From contig NC_081413.1 in NCBI RefSeq assembly GCF_030272615.1, positions 329,432,802 to 329,496,801 on the forward strand: 64,000 bases of DNA, given 5' to 3'. Numbering within the stretch: position 1 is the first letter of the stretch; every line of letters starts with the position of its first letter. The translations under genes and the position numbers were made by a program. Below the pieces are notes generated by a model. The model had not been told where the DNA came from. It searched no databases and saw nothing but the letters and a program-made list of their open reading frames with translations. The DNA is from Cryptomeria japonica. Lineage: Eukaryota > Streptophyta > Pinopsida > Cupressales > Cupressaceae. Shown one piece after another: positions 13,226 through 22,780 of this stretch.

Positions 13226-14415
13226 CTATTTAAATGTTATATTGATCAGGGCTTATCAAATAAAAGGTGACCTAAATCCTATTTACTATCTAAATATAAA
13301 GACAAAAAAAGTATTAACATGGTATCATGCGTTTAGCTTTATTCTATATCTCGTGTATCGAGGTTGTGCTTCAATGCCATCACTATTAAATTCGCAGCCA
13401 TATAGAACACCAGTCCAAGCACAGATATATTTGACACAGGATCACATTATCTGCAATATTTTCCTTAACATCTTTAAACATATAAATTAGATACCTTGGG
13501 AAAAAAATTACTGTGACATTTCTCGACTATACCCAGCCATAAACCAAATGTGCTAGATTTCATGTTCAAAATAATCCAATAACAGGACAAGGAATCATTT
13601 TTGATAATGAAGACAATTTTTCAATCCTAAGCAAACGATACCGTTAGTGAAAACTTTAAAAAAAGGGCATTGTCAGCCCCACAGGTACCAACTCCAAGTG
13701 GCTAATAAGTCACTGACTAGGTTTATCAGGCATAATTGATGGTTTGTCAGCTTACAAGTGCATTGCGGTGTTCCCCTACATCTTAGGGATGTTTTCTGCC
13801 TTATTTTGGCCCTGTATTTTGTAAACGACCTTTGTTGGTCCTTTTTTTCTGGGTTGTTCTTTGGTGCCTTCTATTCTGCGCTGCTTTTTGAAGTGCTTAA
13901 GACCATGAAATTGGACCCAAAAAAATTCATATGAACATCCCAAACAATGTTTTGAGATAGATTTTTTGACCATGTTGCAAGGCAGATTTATTATATAAAC
14001 TGAAATCAGCCAAAGCAAGATGACGACTACATTCCAAACCACAAGCATATATCAATAGACCTCAATCCTACGGGTATGAGTTTCAAGCAGCAAGCTTAAA
14101 ATAAAGGAATTATCTGTTAGACCTGATCATTCTTTCAGGCAGATTTTCATTTGTCATTCATGGGTAGCTAGGTATTCACAAAAATTGACATTATTGAGTA
14201 TGATGATCGAGGAATCTTTATTCATATTGTTGCACAGAAGGAGCAATCTATGCTTCAATTCTTTGGAAGTGGAAGCTGGAGAGAATTCTTCATTCTTTAA
14301 ATTTTTTTAGTGAAGTCCTTAACAGTTAAGACTGCAGAATGTCAACCAACGCTACTGAGTTGCCTTTATAACTATGTCACATAATAATGGTAAAGGGGGT
14401 GGTATGTTTCATGGG
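13226..14415. other. Probable first intron of the cytochrome b5 gene, 3' part
   Basis: About 1.2 kb upstream (minus strand) of the HPGG exon with no recognisable coding sequence. The 90-codon ORF at 13776-14048 has no recognisable domain. If the b5 gene is intact this stretch is intron, and the TAACA-flanked LTR element beginning at 14421 has inserted into it. Confidence 0.45.
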
Positions 14416-15289
14416 TAACATGAATTATTCTTGCTAGAGATTTTTATTAATCACAGATAAGAACAAGGCCAATTCAAGAGAGAATTTATTTCAAGAACAT
14501 TTTGCAAGTTACAGGCAGTTTAATATGATTCTTATTAACATTCAACAATGGCTTTTCCAATTCCAAATCCGTGAACAATTGCTACAGCCAGGATCCGTAA
14601 TAACTTCAAGTGACTAATTCATTACAAGTGTTGAACATAAGCATACCAATTATCGCTCAAAATATCATGCCATAAACCTTGACATGTGCTCATGATGATC
14701 AAAAGTAGAGAAGGTGTTGTGACGTATTCACACATCGCCCCATTGCAAATGGGGACCCCTACTTTTTTGCTTTCTGGGGTTTGTTTCTAGGTCTTCTAGG
14801 GTTTTGTCTATTAGCCTTTGCATGTTGAGTGTTGCCAGAGGGACTACTAAGAGAGCAGGCTCTGTTTTAGCTAAAGGTGAGTCAATGGATGCTCCGGGTT
14901 AGGGTCATCTTTGAAAGTCTTCCTTAGGACAAAGTTTTGCTCTTGTTGCTAATTGTGTCTTGTTTGAGTTCGAGAAGGTCAATGAAGCTTGGTAAGTGAA
15001 TATCATCTTTGAAGGTCTGAGTTAGGTCAAATTGGTGAGTGATGAAGTTTGGAATGTCATCCTGATCTTCAAATGTCCTGAAATTTGGCGAAGTCTGGAA
15101 TGTCATTCTGATCCTGAAATTTGACTGTCTAGAAATTTGAACAATCCTCCAAAAACTAGATTTTGCATTATAACTCCTGGAGGTCCGAAACCACTCTCAA
15201 ACATCTTGACAGTATATATGGAATATAACACTTATACTTAAATGTTAGATTCCATATATGAATCCTGACGGAGAGACCAAAATGTCAAA

Positions 15290-16079
15290 CTTCGCTCCTG
15301 ACCATTCCAAAGGGTCCAAAGCGAATTTCAATTTCGCTCCTGACCCTTCCAAAGGGTCAAGAGCGAAATTCTTGCAAACACCTATTTTTCCCTTGGAGAA
15401 GGTCAAATCCTTGGTTTTTATGGCGTGGATGGAAGTGAGATGATGTGTCCTTGCCTTTTGAGGTGGTTTGGAGTTGAAGGAATGAAGAGTCAAGCCTAGA
15501 ACAAGAATTTCGCTCCTGACCCTTCCAAAGGGTCCAGAGCAAAATTCCCAAAATCTCCCTTTTCCTTCCATTTTGTGTCAAGCCAAGTGTGGATCAAGGT
15601 GGATTGAACTTGGAGAGACCCTTAGACATGCATTTGAATGGCTTGTGGCCACCAATGATCAAGATTTTGAGCTAGAACAAAGATTTCGCTCCTGACCCTT
15701 CCAAAGGGTCCAGAGCGAAATCCTTAAAAACTCTATTTTGCTCCAATTTTGCATCAAACCTAGTGTTGATTGAGATTAAGGGCATCCTTAGGCATGCATT
15801 TGAGCAAGCATGGTCACAAAATGAGAAGAATTTGAGCCAAGACTACAAATTTTGCTCCTGACCCTTCCAAAGGGTCCAGAGCGAAATTCTAAATAGATCC
15901 TGTCCTTGGCCTAGATCCAAAGTGAAATCCTCTTTTGGTCTTTTTGGGGGTCAAATCAATGATATCTTCAAGAGAAAGCAATTCAAAGGTCAAGAGACGT
16001 TCAAGGCAAGGAGATGGTGAAATTTGAGCTAAAATGCAAATTTCGCTCCTGACCCTTCCAAAGGGTCTAGAGCGAAATT
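15290..16079 (+). repeat. Array of six hairpin repeats in solo LTR A
   Basis: Copies start at about 15290, 15330, 15507, 15683, 15848 and 16040 (spacings 40, 177, 176, 165 and 192). Each is ATTTCGCTC, CT, GACCCTT, CCA, AAGGGTC, CA, GAGCGAAAT with few changes. This folds into a nested hairpin with a 9-bp outer stem and a 7-bp inner stem. The sequence between copies is also loosely repeated (GCATTTGA, TTTGAGC, CAAGCCTA), so the unit is a degenerate tandem repeat of about 177 bp with an unusually conserved hairpin. Confidence 0.93.
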
Positions 16080-16697
16080 TTTATAGGGCCTGTCCCTGGG
16101 AAGGATTTTGGGCAAGCTTCATTTTGATGTCTTCTTGTTGATGCTTTAAGGTAGAAAATGCTATGTTGAATGAATTTATTATGTGTCCTTAATCACCTTT
16201 TGGTTTGTTTTGCAGGTGGAAGAAGATCAAGACAAGGACGACCTGTTCTAGTCCATCATCATCAAGGACATTCCAAAGGCATAAAGGTGGACTACATGTG
16301 TTCTAGGAGTTGCCAGCTACCTCCAAAACCTTCACTTCGCCACACTAAGGAACCACAAGATGACAAAGAAAGGCTTCGCCAGCACTTCAAGGCAAGGTAT
16401 GCTATCAGAGAAAGAAGAACTTGACAGTAACAAAGTCTCATCAAGCATATAGTGAATCAAGGAATACATCATTCATCAAATTGAGACAGAAAAGAGATCA
16501 ACCAAGACACAGACGTCAGACAAGGTGGCATCCCAGTCACTTTTCCTCCAGTCGGATTGGTCCACCTCTGCATGTCCAGATTCAATGTACCTGACTCATT
16601 GGAGGTGGCACAAACTTCGATGTACCTACCCCCGCTTCCTATTGGTCCTCACTCCTGGAATGCAATTTTCTAATTGGCTAAGGAAGTTTGTTATGAC

Positions 16698-16715
16698 AAA
16701 CCCTAATTAGGGTTT
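16698..16715. promoter_or_regulatory. Double telo-box palindrome upstream of the LTR A TATA box
   Basis: AAACCCTAATTAGGGTTT, a perfect 18-bp palindrome made of two inverted plant telo-boxes (AAACCCTA). It lies about 65-70 bp upstream of TTTATATAAAG at about 16780. The same palindrome occurs upstream of the TATA box of unit C (38543-38560), so it looks like a conserved part of this LTR family's promoter. Confidence 0.75.
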
Positions 16716-16778
16716 CTATCTTGTAATCCTAGCCATTGATTCTAAGTCCATTAGAGTCGTCAATTTGTAAAGGGCTCT

Positions 16779-16789
16779 TTATATAAAGC
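16779..16789 (+). promoter_or_regulatory. TATA box of solo LTR A
   Basis: TTTATATAAAG lies in a GC-richer context (GGGCTC before, CCCCGACTCC after) and is followed by CTCATTTGTAAAGG, which also follows the TATA box in unit C. This marks the U3/R boundary, with transcription expected about 30 bp downstream on the plus strand. Confidence 0.7.
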
Positions 16790-18339
16790 CCCGACTCCTC
16801 ATTTGTAAAGGTTAAGAGTTAATAGTCAGAAAATAGGAAATAGTTAGAGAGAATAGTCAGTAATTCGTAGCATTTTAGAGTAGAGTAGAAAGAGAAGGCA
16901 AAGATTGTTGCCAAGACATTGTTGCAAAAGACTTGTAAACTTCATTGAAGAAATGGTGAATTCTATGTGTCGATTCAACAATTTGCATGGTCTCTATACT
17001 TCTCAAATTTGATTTCATGTTATTAGATGAGTGGAAGAAATGTGTATGATCGATGGTGAAATTTGTATATCCATACTACTAGCAGTTTGTTGATTGCAAA
17101 CTTGCCTTGTGTAGTCAACTAGAATCATTCAGTTGAAGCTTAACTTCAATTATTGCTTCTTCATTGATATGCATCAACCTGACGGTATCTATGCTTGTAG
17201 CGGTAATCTGAACATCATAAAGTCATCCTTAGAAGATCGCACTGACCTTGTGGAGATGATCCTAGCATGTCAAAGCAAGACTTAGTTAGAGTTTCATCAA
17301 AGGTCATCCATTGCTCTTACATTCTTAGTGTTAGAAATAGATCCTGTTTCAACGCTTATCCTTTTTTCCTTTTTCAAAATCAAGGGCCAATGAAATTCCA
17401 CGTTCCAGTAATATCCAAAGCAAATTAGACACTCAGATCATCGAGTGTAAGTCCCCTTGTGATTCCAGCAAAATCACATCATACCGCGAGAAGCTTATCC
17501 ACACGTAGAGACCCTACATACAAAGAGCCTTGGAGCTACTCCGATTGATCCTTCTATGAGATCTTCAGCATTCGGAGAAGCTTTATTCAAGAGAGGATAA
17601 GATACCTTAGTATTTTATTCTATGTTCGCATGTGCATGAAAAACACATCAACAGAAGGGCTGCTCACAAACAATTTGCCGATGCTGCTGATGGTCTGCTC
17701 CTGCTGTTGATGTCTGATCAGCGAATCTGAATCCTTGTTCTTTGCGCTGCAAACCCTTCTAACTGGCTGCAATATCAAACAAACTGATATTGTTGCCTTC
17801 CAATCACCAAACAAACACCTTCAGCCCTAGCGATAAATCTTTGAACAAATTTATTGCTTCCAGAATGAATTTGAATGTTGTTGCAGACCTGGGGCTACGT
17901 CCAGAAGTTCTGGTAACAAGGGTTTCGTCCTACTTAAATACTAAATTGTAGGGAACTCATAAATCAATAAAAGAAGACCATAATGAATGATTTTTTTGGT
18001 GAATCGACCCCTTAAATAAGAACTCCATGCTCTCCAAAAAAGCCATCAATTGCCTCTAGAAGACTCCTCATTAGTGACTTAGGCAAATAATATAAGTTGT
18101 ATTAATTATTAAATGCCCCCCAAGTATGGTCGCCTAGGAAAGATAACGTTATAGCTTAAAAATGGCCCCAACTCGAGTCATAACGAATAATTAAAATATT
18201 TATGCACAATACTTAAGCTTTTTAGCCTTATTTTAATTATTCACTCATTCCTTATTAAATTTTGCCTTAGCTCCAAATTGGGGACATTACAATTCTTCCC
18301 ACCCCAAGCAATCACAAGAACCAAATTTGATTAAGATTA

Positions 18340-18535
18340 GGAACACCAAGCAATACCTGGATCCCAAAGAAGTCTTGGTGCATCTACTACACATCTCCAC
18401 TGCTCTAAGCTATTGTAAACATAATAATGCCCAAAGCTATGAAGCACACTGCCATAATCCCATGCATTACTATTCAGCTGCAAATCAATAACATCATGTA
18501 TAGACCCTTCCTCATGAAGAACATAGGTCATATAC
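18340..18535 (-). pseudogene. Element E, 3' end of the gag-protease ORF
   Basis: Continues the frame from 19516 once the copia-type solo LTR and one TATAT duplication are removed: ...VGSYMTYVLHEEGSIHD on to SFGHYYVYNSLEQW and a stop near 18340. No reverse transcriptase motifs appear, so the ORF ends after the protease with an unrecognised tail of about 150 residues. Confidence 0.65.
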
Positions 18536-19515
18536 TGTTGGCAATTGACACTCATCCGGTAAGGTAAATTGCATTTAGGGTTGTCATTGATGGCAACTCA
18601 TCTTCAAGTGTTGATATTTCTCATCGGGATTCATTGTCTTATCATTTTGCATTGATTGGGTCAACCGGTATATTCACACTTCACTTTATCCTTGATAATC
18701 GGTTAGTCTTGGTACCGGTAACGTGTAATTTGGAACCCGGTTAAGTATAGGACCCGATTAAGATATTTTGGGACCCCGGTAATATCTTTGAAGGAATTTA
18801 TGGTAGCGTGTGAAGGCCGACATGATCATCGGATAATGTATGATATACTTTGTGATCCAGCAGCCAACATGTTTATTTTTCTTCATTGAGGCCGACATGG
18901 TGAAAAGTTAAAAGGGTAAAAGGGTATTTAAGGGAGATCTTTTAGCAATGGATTCAAGGTTATTTTAAGATGCGATTTTTGATGCGAATCATTCAGAGAT
19001 TGATGGTATGCGATTTGATCAGCGAGTAAAAGCTTTTGTGTGCAGTTTCACATTCGCAATTCCAACCGGTAGCAGAATAGAGTATCAGTAAACCGGTTCA
19101 CAGGGGAGGTTGACAAAGCATTAACCAGAACTTATCCAGCATGGTCAGATGCAATCTATAATTTCATTTTTTTTTGTAATCATTCTATAATGTTGTGTAA
19201 GTCAGTGAGACTTTTGTTTGAGCAATGAGCTTTAGGCGATGAGTTTGATTGCATGTGCAATCCCCTCCGTGTAATATTTGTATACCTTGATCAAGTATAT
19301 AGATATTGTGGGTATCAGCCCCACCGTAGTTTTTCCCTTTACAGGATTTTCCACATATAAATACTGGTGTTATGGTTGTGCTTCTTTATGTGTTATTTGG
19401 CTTATGCACTTTAATTATATTTACTGTTAACCGGTTCATATGCAATAAGTTCAGAAATCTAATTACTGGTAGAACACTAATTCACCCCCCCTCTTAGTGT
19501 TCTTGGATTCCAACA
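18536..19515 (+). mobile_element. Copia-type solo LTR inside element E
   Basis: 980 bp beginning TGTTGGCAATTGACAC and ending GATTCCAACA, flanked by TATAC and TATAT (one mismatch). Its 3' part has hallmarks I know from plant Ty1/copia LTRs: GTTTTTCCCTTTACAGG, TTTTCCAC, CTGGTGTTATGG, and AATTCACCCCCCCTCT followed by TAGTGTTCTTGG. The sequence ACCGGT or CCGGTT recurs about eight times. Removing it restores the reading frame of element E, confirming a later insertion. Confidence 0.88.
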
Positions 19516-20102
19516 TATATGACCCCACATAAGTGTCCATATAGTCAGATGAATCTGGAACAGTAATGTTGTCATGCATACTGATTACACCAAAGGCTGA
19601 AGTTATGATATTGCTGCTAGCACCATGTATCAAGGCTGCCAAGTCATGAGTGTAAGGAGATATGTTGCTGCTGTCATAGATGGGATAATCTGATTTATCC
19701 CCATGTCTCCCATTGGTATTTTCATTATCAAGGTAAGCTTGCATACATTTGGCTGCCACAAGCTGTGACTTAACACTTTTGGCAGCTCTCAACACAACTT
19801 GCTAACCTTCGAGAGTAAACTCAAGTTCCATTGTGTTGAAATCTTGGATGTCTTCCAAGAGACTTCAACCATGGTACTCCCAAAACTAGTTTGGTGCCAT
19901 CAATTCCAACAACATAGTATTTATCTTCAAAAGTATAATTATCTAATTGAATGCTCAACCTTGGTATTCTTGTGCAACTGATTTTGGATCCATCTGTAAA
20001 CATGATGCTAAATCCGGAAAAGTCTTCTACTTGTAGTCCTTCCCTAACTACAAAGTACTCATCAATAAAGTTATGTTTAGCACCACCGTCCACCATACAC
20101 AT
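19516..20102 (-). pseudogene. Element E aspartic protease and following segment
   Basis: The frame starts MCMVDGGAKHNFIDEYF, a retropepsin active-site segment with D-G-G in place of the common D-S/T-G, followed by YYVVGIDGTKLVLGVPWL, the hydrophobic flap-partner motif of retroviral-type proteases. A frameshift or stop separates 19821-20102 from 19516-19795. The latter (RAAKSVKSQLVAAKCMQAY) continues into the segment at 18340-18535. The protease would process Gag. Family assignment is by motif. Confidence 0.75.
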
Positions 20103-20324
20103 AACTTTTTGTCCTTTGACAATCCCATTTAATATGAAAAGATGATCTCTAGATCCATCAGATAGGGAAGCAAAAGTACCATGTGTTCGTCATCATGCTC
20201 ATTATCCTCATCGCTGTCCACATCAGATATCACCTCAATAAGATGAGCCTTGCCCTTACCAAGACATCTATGTCCCGGTTCCCAAGGTTCTTTGCAAGAA
20301 AAACAAAGGTTCTTTCTTCTTAAC

Positions 20325-21482
20325 TCATTTATTGACTCTTTCTACCTTAGGAGATGTGTTCTTGGGCTGAATGGGAGCCTTCTCATCTAATTCATCATCC
20401 GATTTCTTATTCCTAAAGTTCTTTTGGTGTGGCTGAAAAGGAGGTGTGACCTCAAGGTCAAGAGCTAACCCAATGGCATCATACAAGGTACTAGGCTTAT
20501 GTGCTTTGACCAACCCCCTTAGATTGTCACTCAAACCTTCAACAAACAACATAGTCACTCGCCTCGAAAACATATCAGAAACCATAACTGAAATTTTCTG
20601 GAACTCATTGATATATGCTTCCACGTGTCCAACCTGCTTGAGTTGAGCCAAGTCTCTATAGTAGACCTCTACATCTTTCCTGTCAAAGCGAGCAATCAGC
20701 TTATTGACAAATTCCTCATGGGAATGGATTAAAGCATGATCCTGGGACAATAACCCATGCTGCCACCAATCATATGCTACATCCTCCAGATGCATCGTAG
20801 CAAGCTAGATAGCCTTCTCTTCCTCCATAGGTTTCAGTGATAGGAATTTATCAAGTTTGTGCACCCATGATCTGGCACTTACTTTCCCGCTTCCATCAAA
20901 AACGGGCAATGACACCTTATTCAATGCATCCTTAAATTCCTTAGGCTAAGTGCCTTGCCTGGTTTGCCCTCTAGACCTCCTTTCTTGCCTCTCCAGGCGA
21001 AACCTGGATTTATCCCTTCACTAGTTCATGAATTGATTTAGGTTCATTAACTGCCTTACATCAGCCGGAAGCATTCTATACTCGTCATATGCTACCATAA
21101 CATCATTAGTAATTTGAGTCTCTTCTTCCTCTACCTCTGGGACTGCTTCTTCTTCAACTAGCCTTGGAAAGAACACAGGGCTTAGAGGTCAATCGGATCT
21201 GGTGTTTGCTGTCCTAACAGCGTTAAAAGCTGTCCTTTCTTGATGATAATTCCCAGCCTCACTTCTAACTCCATCTTGACTTTGTGCCTGCGGTTGTTGG
21301 ATCCTTAAATTTCCAAGTGCAGCTAGAAGTTGTTGTTGAGACTGCATAAATGTTTGCATTATCTGTTGTTGTTGTTGTGCCATCTGTCCCATAATATCCT
21401 GAAGGCTCGATCGACCATTTCCACCATCATTTCTCGATTCAGCCATGTTACCAGAATCAAACAAGAGATTCTCTTCTTCCAA
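20325..21482 (-). pseudogene. Element E gag
   Basis: Starts MEEENLLFDSGNMAES and has a glutamine-rich coiled stretch (MAQQQQQIMQTFMQSQQQ). Its core in 20325-20795 (EDVAYDWWQHGLL, FVNKLIARFDRKDVE, YYRDLAQLKQVGHVEAYI, FVEGL) is a typical Retrotrans_gag domain, in which W, F and the LKQ...V..Y...F pattern are conserved. It ends with a basic linker. Stops and a frame change around 20800-21180 break it. No CCHC knuckle was found in one frame; CFSCKEPWEPGH near 20270-20310 (minus) is a candidate remnant. Confidence 0.75.
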
Positions 21483-21560
21483 CCGCTACTCGGACCTACT
21501 CTTGGTGAAATATCTATGTGACCCAGACCCTCTCGAGTGCATAGAAACGTTTCAAACTAA

Positions 21561-21806
21561 CATGCAATTGATTAGAAGCAACATGCGACCATAAATTCTG
21601 ACATGCAACTGATTAGAAGCAACATGCAATCATAAATTCTAACATGCAACCAAAATCCACTAACTAGGATTGCTTGGAAATAACATGCAATGGTAACCCT
21701 CTTCATAAATTGCTCCTGAACTGACATGCAATCATCTGGGTATTCACCAAATTGCCATGCAATAACATCCAACACACATGCAACTGCAAAATTTGACATG
21801 CACTGC
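21561..21806. repeat. Tandem CATGCA (RY-like) repeats in the element E leader
   Basis: Between primer site and gag, CATGC occurs ten times in about 245 bp (mostly ACATGCAAT or ACATGCAAC). The first 80 bp are two near-identical 40-bp units (21561-21600 and 21601-21640) containing TGATTAGAAGCAACATGC. The rest is irregular. Confidence 0.85.
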
Positions 21807-21836
21807 TGAAACCCTAACAAGCTGGCAAGATCACCA

Positions 21837-21848
21837 GATCTGATACCA
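21837..21848 (-). other. Element E primer binding site (tRNA-iMet)
   Basis: Minus strand TGGTATCAGATC, one base after the 5' LTR. This is the plant initiator-Met tRNA primer sequence TGGTATCAGAGC with one change. Confidence 0.85.
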
Positions 21849-21849
21849 C

Positions 21850-22775
21850 TAAAATATTCTTGCTAGCGATTTTTACTAATCACAGATAAAAACAAGGCCA
21901 ATTCAAGAGATAATTTATTTCAAGAACATTTTGCAAGTTACAGGCATTTTAATATGATTCTTATTAACATTCAACAATGGCTTTTCCAATTCCAAATCCA
22001 TCAATAATTGCTAAAGTCAGGATCAGTAATAACTTCGAGTGACATTCATTACAAGTGTTGAACATAAGCATACCATTATCGCTCAAAATATCATGCCATA
22101 AACCTTGACATGTGCTCATGATGATCAAAAGCAGAGAAGGGCTGCTCACAAACGATTTGCCGATGCTGCTGATGATCTGCTCCTGCTGTTGATGTCTGAT
22201 AAGCGAATCTGAATCCTTGTTCTGAGCACTGCAAACCCTTCTAACTGGCTGCAATTTCAAACAAACTGATATTGTTGCCTTCCAATCACCAAATAAACAC
22301 CTTCAGCCCTAGCGATAAAGCTTTGAACAGATATTTATTGCTTCCAGAATGAATTTGAATGCTGTTGCAGACCTGGGGCTACATCCAGAACTGCTGGTAA
22401 CAGGGGTTTCGTCCTGCTTGAGTACTAAATTGCAGAGAACTCATAAATCGATAAAAGAAGACTATAATGAATGATGTTTTTGGTGAATCGACCCATTAAA
22501 TAAGAACTCCATGCTCTCCAAAAAAGCCATCGATTGCCTCTAGAAGACTCCTCATTAGTGACTTAGGCAAATTATATAAGTTGTATTAATTATTAAATGA
22601 CCCCCAAGTATGGTCGCCTAGGAGAGATAACGTTATAACTTAAAAATGGCCCCAACTTGAGTCATAACGAATAATTAAAATATTTATGCACAATACTTAA
22701 GTTTTTTGGCCTTATTTTAATTATTCGCACATTCCTTATTAAATTTTTCCTTTGCTCCAAATTGGGGACATCACA
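21850..22775 (-). repeat. 5' LTR of element E
   Basis: 926 bp, intact. Minus-strand start TGTGATGTCCCCAATTTGG; the end has drifted from TTCA to TTTA. Matches 14421-14714 plus 17659-18291. A weak TATA-like TTATTTAA lies near 22494. Confidence 0.9.
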
Positions 22776-22780
22776 TAACA

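Larger units (their letters stand above)
14715..17653 (+). mobile_element. Solo LTR A, 2.94 kb, GAAGG target duplications
   Basis: Begins TGTTGTGACGTATTCACACA and ends CACATCAACA. It is flanked by GAAGG at 14710-14714 and 17654-17658, and removing it plus one GAAGG makes the surrounding LTR collinear with its intact partner. So it is a single LTR left by recombination. It contains a 5' dyad, a long hairpin near 15213-15260, an array of six hairpin repeats (15290-16079), a double telo-box palindrome at 16698-16715 and a TATA box (TTTATATAAAG) near 16779-16789, placing the transcription start near 16815. No convincing ORF. It belongs to the same family as unit C and the LTR fragment at 51312-51874. 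Confidence 0.9.
14421..18291 (-). repeat. 3' LTR of element E, split by solo LTR A
   Basis: Segments 14421-14714 and 17659-18291 together (927 bp) match the intact 5' LTR at 21850-22775 along their whole length. Its minus-strand start is TGTAATGTCCCCAATTTGG. The interruption is solo LTR A (14715-17653) plus one copy of its GAAGG duplication. Confidence 0.9.
14421..22775 (-). mobile_element. Full-length gag-protease LTR retrotransposon E, TAACA target duplications
   Basis: Two LTRs of 926-927 bp (3' LTR 14421-18291 after removing nested element A; 5' LTR 21850-22775) bound an internal region with a primer site, gag and an aspartic protease, all on the minus strand. The element is flanked by TAACA at 14416-14420 and 22776-22780. 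A polypurine tract (CTTGGGGTGGGAAG on the minus strand, 18295-18308) precedes the 3' LTR. No reverse transcriptase, RNase H or integrase is seen, so it would need helper enzymes. A copia-type solo LTR (18536-19515) lies in its coding region. Structure class: gag-only or large-derivative type of Ty3/gypsy-like elements. Confidence 0.88.

Noticed and set aside
13776..14048. 90-codon minus ORF upstream of the b5 exons as a membrane protein
   Set aside because: One hydrophobic stretch only, no homology recognised, and it lies in the expected intron.
15290..16079. CRISPR-like repeat-spacer appearance
   Set aside because: Spacers are themselves related, the unit is far too long, and the DNA is eukaryotic; it is a tandem hairpin repeat in an LTR.
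16698..16715. Interstitial telomere repeat
   Set aside because: Only one inverted pair of AAACCCTA occurs, in a promoter position shared by two LTRs.
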